A stretch of 64,000 nucleotides of DNA from Eukaryota sp. TZLM1-RC (GCA_040285825.1 JAUPSS010000001.1:3844001-3908000); one strand, 5' to 3'; shown: positions 1 through 11,466, counted from the first letter of the stretch. The notes: a model not told the origin generated them from the letters alone. Numbers and translations: made by a program.

Positions 1-279
1 TCATCTCAATTTGGATTGGGACGAATAACTTCAGAACATATGTGAGAAGGGACCTTCCGAACGTATCAAATGTGCCGAATGACAAAAATCCATCAATTCT
101 TCCCATTCCACACTCACTGCTTCTTCTCTAAGATACAGAGTGTGAGTGCATAATCACTCTTGAAAATCGTCACACTCAATAATTTTGTTTCTACTTCCTT
201 GCATAGAATCAGTAAATAATTGTAATTAAAACAAATTTATTAAACTTATGTAAACTTAAGTTATTCAACTAAAATACAT

Positions 280-1122
280 CTACTTCATTCTATAAAAAGC
301 AATAGATCTGGTCACCGTGCTCTTGGGGGTCGAAGTGGGTCTAAAAATAGGAGTAGAACTGCTTCTCTTCACCTTTGTCCCCTTATTCTCTTCCAATGGC
401 TTATACTCTGGGAAAGGGGAGAAAGTGCCTCCCACCTTACCTCCCTTGGAAGGGGAACTTGGAACAAAAGGCTTGACGGAGGGTTTCTTGGCCTTATCCT
501 TAGAGGGCGAGAAAGCACCAGGTTCGTACTTGTAGGGCTCGTTCCGGTCAAAGCTATCTAATGAGTGCGAGGTCGACACGAATGGTTTCAGTGAGTTTCT
601 TTCCTTCTTTCCCCCTTCCTTGGGGAGGGGTTCAGGGATGTATTCAGGAACGCGACCAATAGTAATTCCGTTGTAGCTATACCCACTGCCTCTCTTTGCG
701 GGGGAGGTATAAATGTTGCGCTTTTCATGTTTGATGCTCTTGGGATCGACCTTCTTCGGGGCAGTCTCGGGTTTATACTCAAACTTACCGAGAGTGCCAT
801 AACTGGGGGAGAGAAGACCGGGGCCAGTGGCTTTCTTTGGGGGCGAGGAAGGGCGGAATGGTTGATTGACAACACATTTCTTGGTTTGAGCAAGACGCTC
901 ACGACGAGCGATGGTTTCCATTTCTACATATGGTTCATTAGTGTACAGAGATTCGAATTTAGCAAAGGTTTCTTTCTTTGAACAGCCAGCTTTAAATTGA
1001 AGACCTTTGTATCGGGAATCTTTAGAAGACGGATCTTTGGTGTCATAAGGTTCACCAACGGAATTAGTTAGGGGAGGGGAGAAGTAGCCCAGAGAGTTAA
1101 GGTCTTGAGGGGCGGCGGGCAT
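280..1122 (-). CDS. CFAP96: CFAP96-like ciliary protein (C4orf47 family)
   Basis: A 280-residue protein starting at a true ATG (1122). The N-terminal part (about residues 8-70, with LGYFSPPLTNSVGEPY and YKGLQFKAGCSKKETF) and repeated Pro/Ser/Lys-rich motifs such as KPFVPSSPSKGGK and FRPSSPPKK match my recollection of the CFAP96/C4orf47 family, whose human member is about 310 residues. The family is found in ciliated eukaryotes and is linked to cilia or centrosomes; no enzymatic domain is known. There is no signal peptide or membrane segment. The chain is basic and low in hydrophobics, as expected for a microtubule-associated protein. It is a single exon with no partner gene next to it. Family assignment is by remembered sequence pattern, so orthology should be treated as likely rather than proven. 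Confidence 0.8.
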   Translation of the reverse strand: MPAAPQDLNSLGYFSPPLTNSVGEPYDTKDPSSKDSRYKGLQFKAGCSKKETFAKFESLYTNEPYVEMETIARRERLAQTKKCVVNQPFRPSSPPKKATGPGLLSPSYGTLGKFEYKPETAPKKVDPKSIKHEKRNIYTSPAKRGSGYSYNGITIGRVPEYIPEPLPKEGGKKERNSLKPFVSTSHSLDSFDRNEPYKYEPGAFSPSKDKAKKPSVKPFVPSSPSKGGKVGGTFSPFPEYKPLEENKGTKVKRSSSTPIFRPTSTPKSTVTRSIAFYRMK

Positions 1123-2390
1123 CGGCTGATATCACAGAAACTGAATCAAATTGGGTTTTTCAAAACAACCCCACATTGATGATCAAAAATGATGCTCCTA
1201 CAATTGTTGCTGTGGTTGCTGACAATAAACTCCTCAAATTTCAATTAAAAGAATTGTAACAAAAATTTGAAGAACAGCTGTTTTATACATCAATTGATGA
1301 AGAAATTGTCGCAGATTTTAAATCAATAATAAGGAATTAATATAACTTTTAATATCCAGCATTTGCGCAAAGAATCTTTAAACAAGTAGAACAACATTAG
1401 AAAAGTTTAATTGATGAATTAAGCCTGTTCACATTAACGGTATCGCTATCTATCATTTTAAGGACTCTGTTGTGTTAACTCTGCTTTGCATTGTCTAGTA
1501 ACATATCAACACAATTGGCTTTATATTATGGATATCAGCTACATCTGTTATGTTTTGAACGGTGTTTAGTGATTGAAAAATCTGCACTATGAGTGAACCA
1601 TAGTTCCACATCAATTCATTCAACATCGTTTAATTTTCCAGCTTTTAACAATTATTTTTCAAAATTTGCTAATTCTTTATATGAAAAATCAGCTCCTTAG
1701 CGAATCCAATTTTGAAAATCCTTTTTTCTCAAATGGTTCAAAATTGATAGAATCAGCTGTAATGTGATGATCAGTCTAACACATTTTAGCATTATACCCA
1801 TCACTAGTGGTGTCTCTTACTGTATATACATCATTTTGGCATTAATTCGAATAAAAAATTGAAAAAATTTTCAATGAATTCTGATCATGTTCCAACAAAC
1901 GATAACTCTGGTATCAAAATTCTTTATCCACAACTAGGACAATATTGGAGAAATATGGTTGTTGTAATGTGAATAAGTTCATTTGTGGAGTATTGGTGAT
2001 ACACTAGTTGATTCAACTTATGGTAAGTTTAATAGGGGAGTCCCTGAATTCACAAGTTCCTAATTTCACAACTTGTCATCGTGACGTGGCGTTGCACCCA
2101 CACAATCATTGTACATATATATATTGTATTGTTGTTGTCACCATAACAAACTCCACTTTTCAGCTTCACAAATAGGGACGATCAGGTCAAATACAACTGA
2201 TGGTAAGTTTAATAATAATGATGATGTAAATGATTCAGTTTTGTATTATCATATGTAAGTAATCCAATGATATTTGGTTAAATCTTGTATGGACATAATG
2301 AGAGATGTCATTATAGTTCATCAACCATGTTATCAGAAAACCTGTTACAAATACTAATTGTATCCAGTTCACCACTGAAACATAATACAA
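1123..2390. other. Intergenic, no gene seen
   Basis: About 1.27 kb upstream of CFAP96 without a convincing coding frame. It contains the pair of 21-bp direct repeats at 2014-2034 and 2194-2214, listed separately. The rest is AT-rich sequence with frequent stops on both strands. Confidence 0.6.
2014..2214. repeat. Short insertion bounded by 21-bp direct repeats
   Basis: Positions 2014-2034 (CAACTTATGGTAAGTTTAAT plus A) and 2194-2214 (the same but TGA for TTA) are 20/21 identical. The 159 bp between them (2035-2193) hold an ACAAGTT/AACTTGT hairpin, a GTGACGTGGCG box and a TATATATAT run about 25 bp further on. This looks like a small retroposed sequence with a long target-site duplication, or a chance duplication. 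Confidence 0.4.
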
Positions 2391-3490
2391 ATGATTGGTG
2401 AATGGCTAATCAACCAGTGTTTGACATCAGTGAAGTTGACCCAAATACTTGATTCCATTACCTCAATTATTTGGGCTAAATGTTTCCCCTCTGATATTGT
2501 GAAACTTCCTTCAAGAAGCTTGCTCTCCTTACCACTGACTTTTGCAAAATTGCAGAAAAAAATCTTGAAAGTTTTAGAAAACTGGGATTATATTGTACGT
2601 CTTAGCTTGGCTAAGGAAAAAAATCCCGTTTTTGCAAACTTTTTGATTGATCTTGAAGACAGTTGCTCAAGTTGCCTAATCTCCCAAATTCCCAACATTT
2701 ATGGCCTTCTACTTAATGATCACCAATGGACCACTGCAATGAGAATGAGATGTTTTCTATGGCCTTGCTCATTACCAAATGATTTAATTTGTCGCTGCAA
2801 GAGTGTTGTTACGCTTTCCCATATTTTAAACTGTAAGTATTTTATAACTTATCGCTCAATTGTTCATGACTCAGTTCGTGATCAATTATATGCCATGTGC
2901 AAAAGTTTCAATATAGAGGCATTTATTGAGCCACTAGTACGTAAGCTGTCTTCAGATCAAACTGATGATTCCTTTGGTAAAAGAAGGGCAGATTTAGTAG
3001 CTCCAGGGATCGATGGTGTTCTCAATGTTGTAGATGTTGTCTCAGTTTATGTTTGCAAAAATTCTGCTGCTCGTTTAGTGTATTCCGCTGATTCGCCGTT
3101 ATCTGACGCCGAAAAAAAGAAGATAAAAAAATATGAAGAACCTTTGGCACAGTTAGGTAGAGTGGAACATGTGAAATATCAGTTTGTGCCGTTTGCAATT
3201 TCTCTTTTTGGCAATATTGGACCTTCAGGGTTGCACTTTTTGGAAAATTTTAAGAAAGTGTTACTGAATAGGTCTGGTAAAACAATGAACTCCATTTTCT
3301 GGTTAAATAGAATTGTTTTTTGCATTTTCAAGTCTATTCCTACAATGATTTCAAAGGCACTTTTAGCTGTCGGTGTAGAATATGAACGTAATGCTGTGAG
3401 TAGATTCAGTAATAGTGACACTTGTTTGGAGGATATTGAATTCTAGATGGTTATTTTTATCTCAATAAATATTCCAGTTTTTTTTAAAAA
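2391..3490 (+). mobile_element. LINE 3' part, subfamily A (REL-endonuclease)
   Basis: An open frame of 351 residues (2391-3446) equals the C-terminal half of a non-LTR retrotransposon protein and aligns end to end with the C-terminus of the element at 37293-39650. Visible parts: a CCHC-type knuckle (CRCKSVVTLSHILNC), the R..H pair after it, the restriction-like endonuclease core (ADLVAPGID, then VVDVVSV), and the conserved FWLNRIVF block near the end. The reverse transcriptase part is missing, so this copy is 5' truncated. The 3' end has AATAAA (3462) and an A/T-rich tail. The frame is still open, which suggests a young insertion. A second, more damaged copy lies at 44226-45115. Confidence 0.8.
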
Positions 3491-3792
3491 AAATTACCTC
3501 AAAGCTTTCAAATACTTGTGTTTCTGGGTTGATATTCCTCATCACTTCCACACTACTGTTGAATTCCGCAAACTATCGATATCACTAAAGAATTGAAATG
3601 GTACTCAAAGGAGGTGTGAAAAATGTATTTCAACCGTTCCTAGATTCAATAGGTAGGTTGACGGCATTTTTACTGTTATAAAAGATAAACTGTTGTAAAT
3701 CTTGAGAAGAAGGTCGTAAGTGAATGAAAAATAATAAGTTCTTTCTGTTGTAGGTTCAAATGTGATTTTTGAGTTAATGTCAATATATCTAT
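3491..3792. other. Intergenic, no gene seen
   Basis: About 300 bp between two LINE fragments, with no usable open frame. Confidence 0.5.
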
Positions 3793-3900
3793 CAAACTAG
3801 ACAGCAAGCAAATCAAGATTTTGTAGAGGAAATCTTGGTTTAATGATAGTCGTCCCATTAGTTATGATTTAATTTAATCAAGTGTGCAAATTCAATAAAT
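3793..3900 (+). mobile_element. LINE 3' end fragment, subfamily C
   Basis: This segment matches the last codons and 3' untranslated tail of the LINE copy ending near 28080: the translated ARQQADQDFVEEI motif region, the stop, then the shared GTCGTCCCATTAGT tail. It is a heavily truncated 3' end only. Confidence 0.7.
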
Positions 3901-4194
3901 TGAGTCTATCAAACATTGTTCTCAATTTTTTCAAAGTTGATTTGATATTTTACATTTAAATATAGTTTTCTTGGTTTCTTTGTGTTCTGTATTTTCTTTG
4001 TATTTTATAATTGTGTTGTTGAGTTGATCACAAAACATTTCGCCAATTTGCCAGTTTTGATTTAATTTAATCGTTAATTAGTCATAAATGACATTCGTAT
4101 CTGTTTATCTGTATCTGAACAATGTCTTTCTCAATGAATGATTGTTATACCACCCAGAACTTCTGCTAATCTATTACAATGTTCCCTATTTAAA
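3901..4194. other. Intergenic, no gene seen
   Basis: AT-rich sequence between LINE fragments; nothing recognised. Confidence 0.5.
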
Positions 4195-4780
4195 ATTTTG
4201 AATTATGATTGAAAATTTGAATTAACAAATGCAATACTTGAAGGAATGTATTTTAATGTTCGTTTTGGCTCGGTCAAAAATGATGATCCCACTTTCCCAA
4301 AAATTTCTGTAAGATGTCCAAAACTGTTCCTCTTCGTGTTTAATTTCTCAAATTCCTCAAATTCATGGTCTTCTTTTAGATGATACCACATTTTCTTGTA
4401 CAATGCGCCTTTGTTGTTTTATTTGGCCTGTTAATGTGCCTCATAATTTGATGCCAATGCTGATAGAAATAGACCACTTGTTTTTATTGCTTTCCCATTT
4501 TCTATAAACGGAAAACTAAGAGTGGAAGCAGGAAGTTTTTTTGAATGATTTCCAAAAATGGTTCAAGAAAAAACAATGAAACGATTTGATATCTTTTTAT
4601 GGCGCTCTCGAAATCAATTTGTTTCAATTGATAGATTGCTTTGGTTTTTCAATAGAATTAGAGAGGCCTTAGCGAGAGAACAAGCAGATCAAGATTTTGT
4701 GGAAGAAATCATGGTTGAATGAATTCCGTCCCACGAGTTATGATTTTTTTTGCCAAGTGTGCAAGTTTAATAAATATAAA
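4195..4780 (+). mobile_element. Degenerate LINE, subfamily C, internal deletion
   Basis: The translation before about 4440 gives SCLISQIPQIHGLLLDD and CFIWPVNVPHNLM, the region before the CCHC knuckle in the other LINE copies. At about 4450 it jumps straight to DADRNRPLVFIAFPFSING, the region after the endonuclease core. The knuckle and catalytic residues are therefore deleted. Frame breaks follow, then the FNRIREALAREQADQDF C-terminus and a stop near 4723. It is a dead copy. Confidence 0.75.
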
Positions 4781-5182
4781 TCTTGTATTGTTCGCTCATG
4801 GCATTAATCAGTTTTAGTAGTTTGTATTTTCTTACTTGTGTGACCTGCTACGTTGTGTCTTCTTTTCTGCAATTGTCGAAGTTATCATATGCCCGAAATA
4901 CACAATAGACATCTCAAAAAAATATTGATGAATCAAGAAGGAAGACATTCCTGATTTGTGAGTAAACATCACCGATGGAACAGTATTGCGTTAGTAGACA
5001 TACTTTAAAATATACAAAATAACAGAGTCTTGAATTGTTATTGTCAAATTTAGTTTTGTTTGGAATCATTTCCTTTTAAAGTTTCAGCAAGAGGAATAGT
5101 TGCTAATAGCTGCATCTGATTGATGAAAAGATTACTCATTCCAAAGTCTAAATGAAACCCATCTACAAAGCATTAGCATTCC
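4781..5182. other. Intergenic, no gene seen
   Basis: About 400 bp without coding potential, ending at the LTR element. Confidence 0.5.
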
Positions 5183-5274
5183 TGTTGCCTAAAGTCTATT
5201 GTAGTAAAGAAAAGTCAATGAGGAAAAGTTGATTTATTTTCTAATCTTACTACATAAGCCTTAGGGCGCCAACA
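5183..5274 (-). repeat. 3' LTR of the 5.2-kb element
   Basis: A 92-bp terminal repeat with TG...CA ends, next to the polypurine tract. Confidence 0.85.
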
Positions 5275-6414
5275 CTGCTTCTTCCCTTTTTCAAAATAAA
5301 TCAGCTTATATGAATATGAAACTAAAACTATGAACAAATAACTAAATAACTATAACTACTAAGACTACTAATACAGAATTCTACTGTTTTCTATTGTCTA
5401 CAATTATCTTTGTAGTGATTGGGATTCGCACAAACACTGGTTTTACATTTTTAAGATCGACAATTGATGTACTATGACTCTCTTACATCAATGTTAGTAT
5501 AGTGTAGTATGCAATAACTGAAAAGGGCCTCGTTCCAAGATCTGTGTGTTTGAATACTTTGTTGTGTATGTGTTAATCGCTACATAAAGCGCTCTGCTTC
5601 TTCCTTTTTTCGTAAACGAGTAACGTGGTAGTGTCGTTTAGTAAAGGTATCATGGAATCGAAGAATGGATTCGCTAATGATCATGCAGGGTCTATGTTGG
5701 ATCAAAACAACAGTAAACGAAGTACCAAACTTCAGCAACCTGAAGGCGGCGTCTTTTGTTGTTAAAGTACTGGCTTTACGACTAAAAATATCAGAGGAGC
5801 AAAGACCGTATCTTTGCATTTTAGTACAATAATAGTGGATGTGGAGTTTCTACTCGTAACCTCGTTTTTGGTCGACTTTTCTTGTGTTTGGCTCCATAAG
5901 GAAGGGAGCTGCTCGAATGAATAAAAGTCCATTGATTCGAGGTAAGGCTCTGTATCCTTGTTAGGAGGATATATCACTGGAGTCATCTTCTCCTTCCATC
6001 TCATCAAATTGAGATTATGTGAATTTCTTCATATTCTCCTAATGCAGAAGACGTGTCTAAGGTGGGATTTCCATCCGTTCCCTTTGAGACAGGTTCTACA
6101 ATTGGGAGGGGAAAAAGAGCCGGGTCCGTTCTCGTTACCTCTTCCATTGCTGAAGATGGAGGGACCTCGTCCACTCTTTCATCTTTCACTTTTAGGGAGG
6201 GGGAGGTGGGATCCGGGTCCGTTGCCTCGTTACCCTCTTTATTATGTACATGTGTCGCTGGTTCCTGCTGCATGTTAGTTGGGGGATTAGGGTCAGAGAT
6301 ATCTTGCTGAAAGATGTCTGACATGCTGTAAAGGTTTCTGGTTTCTGGGGATGTTTACTAGTAAAGTGCTGAAGTTATGGTATACCTTTTGACTTTAAAA
6401 TGGCCAATAATTAT

Positions 6415-6506
6415 TGTTGCCTAAAGTCTATTGTAGTAAAGAAAAGTCAATGAGGAAAAGTTGATTTATTTTCTAATCATACTATATAAGCCTTAGGGCG
6501 CCAACA
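6415..6506 (-). repeat. 5' LTR of the 5.2-kb element
   Basis: A 92-bp terminal repeat nearly identical to 5183-5274, followed on the minus strand by ATAATTATTGGCC. The gag-only elements have the same motif at the equivalent place. Confidence 0.85.
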
Positions 6507-7314
6507 TTCCAGGGTCTCAATTGTTCGTATCGCATCTTTTCTGCAAGAGAATCTCGTATATGGTTGTCCGATGGAGTAGAATGATAGAAACACCATGGGT
6601 GGTGGCTTAAAAGTGTTGCAAACTCAGTGTTTCATGTTGATTGTTGATGGGCAAAACAGTTTTTTATTAATAAAACGTATTTCATAGTAATCACGTGATG
6701 CCACGTCAGCGTAGTACAATACCCAATTATTTTTATTTCGCTACTTGTTTTGTAGGTGAAACCTGTGGATAGCAGAGTAATGAGTTGTTGAGTAGAACAA
6801 TTTATAATTAATCAAAAGGACGAGTACAGAAATCGACATTTTTCTCTTCTTAGCAGTACAATCAATATCATGCTAGTATACGAAAATTTCTTTTGATTTG
6901 GAACCATTTAAAGCAGTTGTATTCTGCATTTGTTGATGTATGGTGTATCAAAATGTGGAGAGATTTGGAAATTCACATTTTTTCAAAATGAATTTTATCG
7001 TTCCAAAGACCAAATAGAAACTTGTTTAAAGCTACGTATTGTTCGAGAGGAGAAATGGGCTCACTGAGATTGGTTGCCAATTATTGGAGGATTCTCAATG
7101 TCTGTGGACGATCTCACCAGGGATGAAAGTCCTTGGAATAAGTTTGAATGATGCTTGAAGAAACTATACATTTCAATTGAAAACCACAGATACTAACTAA
7201 ATAGCGAAAACCACAGAGAGTAATTCGAAATTTAAATAAATATTTTCAATTTAAGAAGAACACAGACATTTGTTAAAAATTACTTTCTTGACTATTTAAC
7301 TTGACTTATAACCT
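6507..7314. other. Intergenic, possible decayed LTR at about 6645-6799
   Basis: There is no gene. Within it, about 6645-6799 resembles the gag-only LTRs: TTTATTAATAAAAC, then an ACGTGATGCCACGTCA box, and an end near AGTAGAACA. No target duplication can be matched, so this is only a possible old solo LTR. PUS7 starts at 7315. Confidence 0.4.
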
Positions 7315-9258
7315 ATGACTTCTTTCCTCTCGCAATCTGCCACAGAGTCTGATGTTGGCATTACTCACTTTCTTACCGACACTGATCCCTTTGAGGGTGT
7401 CTTAAGATCTCGTTACTCCGATTTCATAGTTGAAGAACTCTTCAACGACACCCCTGTTTCAATGTTTCCGTTACCCCACGTTGATAAATCCACCTCTGTA
7501 GTAGATTACTCCAAGTTTGAAGCAATCTGTGGTCCTGTTGCTGCTTCCGAGGCCCGTTCATACTGTGAGTCTGTCCTCTCTGGATCTCCTACTTCCGAGT
7601 TTATCATCCTCTCTCCTTCTCCTGCTGAAATAGCCCACTTCAACGACCAAGCTCCCCTTCTTGAAAAAGAGCATCGCCGGAGCCTCCACAATGCTGTCCG
7701 CTCTTTTTTACCAGACTGTGTTGCATCAGATACCATCAATGACATTGATTTCACTACCAATACTGGCACTGTTATTAAGAGGAAAGCAGTTAGATTGTTT
7801 CCCACCAGCTCCCAAAAGCAAAGCTCAAAGAATAAGCGATTAAAGTTTGACAAGCGTTCTGCATCTTGGCCTACTGATAGACCTCCGTATACAAGGTTTA
7901 CTCTTGCCAAGGAAAACATTGACACTCTGAATGCAATTAAGCTCATCTCTAAAATATTGAGCGTGTCACCCAAAATTTTCAAAACTTCGGGGCTGAAGGA
8001 TCGTAGAGCAGTGACGTTACAACACGTGACGGCTTTCAAGTTACCAAAAGATAAGCTGATTAAAGCAAATTCTATTAAAACTTTACGAGTTTCTGATTTC
8101 AGATATGTTTCAGAAGAATTACGATTGGGTAAACATTCAGGAAATAGATTTACTTTGACTTTACGAGAACTTCAAGGGGATTCTCTGGAGGAAACAGTCA
8201 CTAATGCTGTTGATCAGGTCAAAAATAGAGGATTTTTGAACTATTTTGGACTTCAACGTTTTGGAGCAACTGTTCTACAAACACATAGATTAGGTGAATT
8301 GCTATTAAAAGGGGAATATCTTGGCCTCATAAAGTACATTCTCTCCACTCCTTCAATGGACGATTCAGATGATGTGCTTCCCATTCGCCAGTATTTCAAG
8401 GACGTTGTAACATTAGATTTAGAATTTGAAGAGAGAAAACGAGAATTTTTGCAAGTCTTCAAAAAAGCTACAAAACGGTATGAAACTGAAATAAAGATCC
8501 TTTCCAAGCTAGTGGATAGTGCAACAGACCTCCAGTCTGCTGTCTCTTCCATTGGTTCCCAGTTGTTAAAGTTATATACACATGCATATCAGTCCTATAT
8601 CTTCAACATTCTTGCATCTAAACGCATCAGTCTACATGGCATGTCTCCAGTTCCTGGTGATCTTGTCTATGCCAACCCTTCTCCTTACAATGATTTGTCA
8701 GAGGAGGCAGAACTGGACGATGATGTTAACAGGATTTCAGTGGTTCCACGTGTGAAAACACTCACGGAACATGACGTCAAGGACTACACCATCTTTGACA
8801 TTATCCTTCCTCTTGTTGGTACAGAAACAGTAATGCCAGAGTTCTTACAGTGTCATGTTGATCATCTCACTGATGTTCTCTCTTCAGAATCACCCTCACG
8901 ATCCTTCCCTCACCTTGTTCCTAGGGGAGGGTATCGTAAAGTAGTTGCAAAGCCTGTAGTTCATTCTGCTTGCTTGAGATCTTACACAAACCCAACTGAT
9001 GTCCTCGTTGACACACCCCTCAACGTTTTTAAGAGGGAGATGGGTGAGAAATGTGAAGAACTTGCCAAAGATGAAGGGAACTTGAATGCATTGGTTGTTT
9101 CTTTTGATCTCTCTCCTTCATCTTATGCAACAATGTTCGTCAGAGAGCTCACCAAGCAAAGTTCTCATCGTTATCAACATGCTATGGTGGAGCAACAACG
9201 AAGGAAAGAACGTCATGGTGATGGCGATGTTCCTGTCAAGCGTACCAATGTTGAATAG
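7315..9258 (+). CDS. PUS7: tRNA/mRNA pseudouridine synthase, TruD/PUS7 family
   Basis: A 647-residue single-exon protein from ATG 7315. The family isomerises uridine to pseudouridine in tRNA (position 13 and others), snRNA and mRNA. The catalytic motif SGLKDRRAVTLQ places the nucleophilic Asp at residue 229. The second TruD signature NYFGLQRFG is at residues 309-317, and VPRGGYRKVV near residue 545 fits the C-terminal part of the fold. Residues 30-45 (LRSRYSDFIVEEL) match the usual N-terminal TruD segment. Length is close to yeast and human PUS7. The tail is basic (QQRRKERHGDGDVPVKR), which suits RNA binding or nuclear location. All key residues are present, so it should be active. It stands alone between LTR/LINE debris. 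Confidence 0.95.
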   Translation: MTSFLSQSATESDVGITHFLTDTDPFEGVLRSRYSDFIVEELFNDTPVSMFPLPHVDKSTSVVDYSKFEAICGPVAASEARSYCESVLSGSPTSEFIILSPSPAEIAHFNDQAPLLEKEHRRSLHNAVRSFLPDCVASDTINDIDFTTNTGTVIKRKAVRLFPTSSQKQSSKNKRLKFDKRSASWPTDRPPYTRFTLAKENIDTLNAIKLISKILSVSPKIFKTSGLKDRRAVTLQHVTAFKLPKDKLIKANSIKTLRVSDFRYVSEELRLGKHSGNRFTLTLRELQGDSLEETVTNAVDQVKNRGFLNYFGLQRFGATVLQTHRLGELLLKGEYLGLIKYILSTPSMDDSDDVLPIRQYFKDVVTLDLEFEERKREFLQVFKKATKRYETEIKILSKLVDSATDLQSAVSSIGSQLLKLYTHAYQSYIFNILASKRISLHGMSPVPGDLVYANPSPYNDLSEEAELDDDVNRISVVPRVKTLTEHDVKDYTIFDIILPLVGTETVMPEFLQCHVDHLTDVLSSESPSRSFPHLVPRGGYRKVVAKPVVHSACLRSYTNPTDVLVDTPLNVFKREMGEKCEELAKDEGNLNALVVSFDLSPSSYATMFVRELTKQSSHRYQHAMVEQQRRKERHGDGDVPVKRTNVE

Positions 9259-9524
9259 TTTTTTAGTCTGTTTTTAATTTCCGAATTGTTTTAGTCCTTT
9301 TTATTTAAATTTTAGTCTTTGAATTGACAGGTATTGATCATTGTTTATTGATTTGCGTCTGTTACTCTTTGAAATTTCAAAATAAAGCACATTTTTTTCT
9401 GTGTGCTTCATCTTGTTTGACAACACAAGTTCCTCGCCGTTTTGGATTATTGCTTTCAGTTATTCAATACTGGGCAGTCATATAAATTAGACTTAATTTA
9501 CCTCCTATTCAATGCTTATCAAAT

Positions 9525-9795
9525 ATGAAATGTAAATGTGGTGCTTATGCTTCTTGTGATCACGTTATTTGTGGCTGTAAATTCAATCAAAAAGATCAAA
9601 TATCTACAATGCTGTCTGTGATTGTCTTTTTGATCTGTTAAAATGTGCTCAGGAATTGAAGGCCTAAACTTTTTAGCTGATTTAGGAAATCTTCTCAAAC
9701 AAAGTGATCGTATATTTGATTTTTTGATTTTGAACAACAGAATCCTATTTTCGTTATTGAAAGCTCTTCCTCGTTGTTTTACAAAGTTGTTTTAA
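9525..9795 (+). mobile_element. Degenerate LINE C-terminal fragment
   Basis: The plus strand encodes knuckle-like KCKCGAYASCDHVICGC. After frame breaks comes IEGLNFLADLGNLLKQ and LNNRILFSLLKALPRCF, which match the C-terminal block of the LINE copies (compare ALNFLNDFGNLCRSS at 48.2 kb). The same FLKALPRY-like end occurs at 19570. Catalytic residues are gone. Confidence 0.6.
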
Positions 9796-10576
9796 TCATA
9801 ATATATTGATTTCCTTACAACACTAGCTATTAACTGTGGTGATCTGCATCCGCATTTTGAGAATGACAGTGTACTGTGAAACTAACCTTATCTTGTCAAA
9901 ACACTCACTCTGTTTTCCCTTCTTTCTCATTCCAGACTAAAAAAGTGGGATTAGAAACTTTGGATATTGGTTCAGATATGACTTGTCATATCGCATTGTT
10001 ATTGCAATTTCTGTTATATTGAAGTCAGGCTGTAGTGTATTGTCTTTTTTGCTTCTTTTAAAAATCAACCCTTCATTCAGCTACTAAAAATCTGTAATGT
10101 TGAAACCTAAGGCCTGACACACTAAGCCAACATGAAATGAATTAGAGATCAAGCTTTAATATGTTGTTCTAACGAACTGCTATTTATTTAATATTATAAA
10201 AGATTATTACAAACACGATCAGCTTACTCAACAATGCGTTTCAGAATAAAACCTCCATTGAAATTCTCTAGATAATTTTAATGAAAACACTCTTCTACCT
10301 CACTATACTATTCAGAGAAAACTATCGTGTTAAGGGAATGTTTTAAGAGACTTTTACAGAAAAAAAATATCTGTCAAGTTTGCTTGCCACTGCATACTTA
10401 CAGTTAATGTTTAAAATGGAAGATTGTTAACTTCTCTGTCCAAAGGCATCCAGACAAACGATTAAAGACAACCAGTTTTGAACACTACTAACTTTGGGGG
10501 AAAAAGGTCCATTTTCCAAGGATTTCATGTCTGACTTCTCTTACACACCTACGAATCTAATAAAGGTGTTCATTAT
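9796..10576. other. Intergenic, no gene seen
   Basis: About 780 bp of AT-rich DNA before the next gene; no repeat or RNA gene recognised. Confidence 0.5.
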
Positions 10577-11096
10577 ATGGATCCTTCATCACATGGCGAA
10601 CATACACCTACAACAGGTGAACACAGACTACCTCCTCAGCCTCCCCGTCGTCGCATGAGCAAAACTGGCGAGGAAAGGGAAAAATCGTTTCAATTCATGG
10701 CCAGAGCCACCCTGGATGAACGTGACCTTCTAGCAAGAAGACAAGCTGCTGCGCTAATGGCACATGATCCTGCCTTGAACAAGATACCCTTTGGCACGGC
10801 TGAATACTTTAGTGTATGTGCATGTTCATTAATACTTACCACAGGTCTTTGATAGACTTGTTGCCACATGGCAGAACATTGTGAACCTCACTCCGGAAGC
10901 AAGAGCTGAATCACATGGTAGGATAGGGGAAAGAAGGCGATCTATTTCATTCACACCAGAGGGCTTGTTTGATGAACAGCCCATTGTATCAAGAAGACGG
11001 CACACCATAACCACTTTACCATCAGAGTTTGGGCTGGCTGGGGTCGATGAAACAGGAGAAGAACGGAAAGAAGAGGATGAGTATAAAACTATTTAA
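10577..11096 (+). CDS. Unknown protein, two exons with a 31-nt intron
   Basis: Exon 1 is 10577-10813 and exon 2 is 10845-11096. The intron 10814-10844 starts GTATGTG and ends CCACAG; it is phase 0, and removing it joins two frames that otherwise stop. The product is about 162 residues. Residues 25-60 are charged (EEREKSFQFMARATLDERD). Around the junction it reads IPFGTAEYFS then VFDRLVATWQNI. The C-terminal part has RRRSISF and RRRHTITTLP, basic Ser/Thr sites that look like kinase targets, and an acidic end. I do not recognise a family. The intron is among the shortest known sizes for protists, and the splice is inferred from frame continuity only. Confidence 0.7.
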
Positions 11097-11466
11097 GATG
11101 GGAATTGAATATTCGTGAATATTCTGATTTTGATGGATTAATAAACTTGTAATTTCCATTTTTTGAAAAAAATTCTAGTTCTTTACGGCTGATATAAAGA
11201 TGTAGAATTTTAAGTGTACTACTTCGATATTTTCTGAAATATACCGACACTCTTTTTTGAAAAACTGTAATGTCCTGTTTTTGAACTTTTTTTAACTGAA
11301 ATATTTTTTGAACTGTGTTCATGATTGTTGATCTTCCATCTTTATAACACACCATTTCTGATTCTTCTGAAGCATTACCGAATGGAAAGTCTTTTTGTTT
11401 GAATAGAATGTTTAAAGAATCATTGAGCAGCAGTATTTCAAGTTCGCGAATATATTTTTTAACCAT

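Larger units (their letters stand above)
5183..6506 (-). mobile_element. Small LTR element with 92-bp LTRs
   Basis: Two 92-bp direct repeats (5183-5274 and 6415-6506) differ at very few positions. Read on the minus strand they start TGTTGGCG and end GGCAACA. The element is flanked by a 4-bp target duplication TTCC (5179-5182 and 6507-6510). Its polarity is minus: a polypurine tract (AAAAAGGGAAGAAGCAG) abuts the left LTR and a TTATTGGCC primer-site-like motif abuts the right LTR. The 1.14-kb interior has three overlapping short frames, including an ATG-started, acidic, Pro/Thr-rich one (6324 down to 6004). No zinc knuckle, protease or reverse transcriptase is visible, so it must be non-autonomous. 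Confidence 0.85.

Noticed and set aside
11089-11466. 125-codon minus-strand frame with ATG downstream of the 31-nt-intron gene
   Set aside because: It overlaps the end of the plus-strand gene, has no recognisable domain, and another frame over the same DNA looks equally protein-like (EEDKKEDILIQCEWL). Probably a relic or chance frame.
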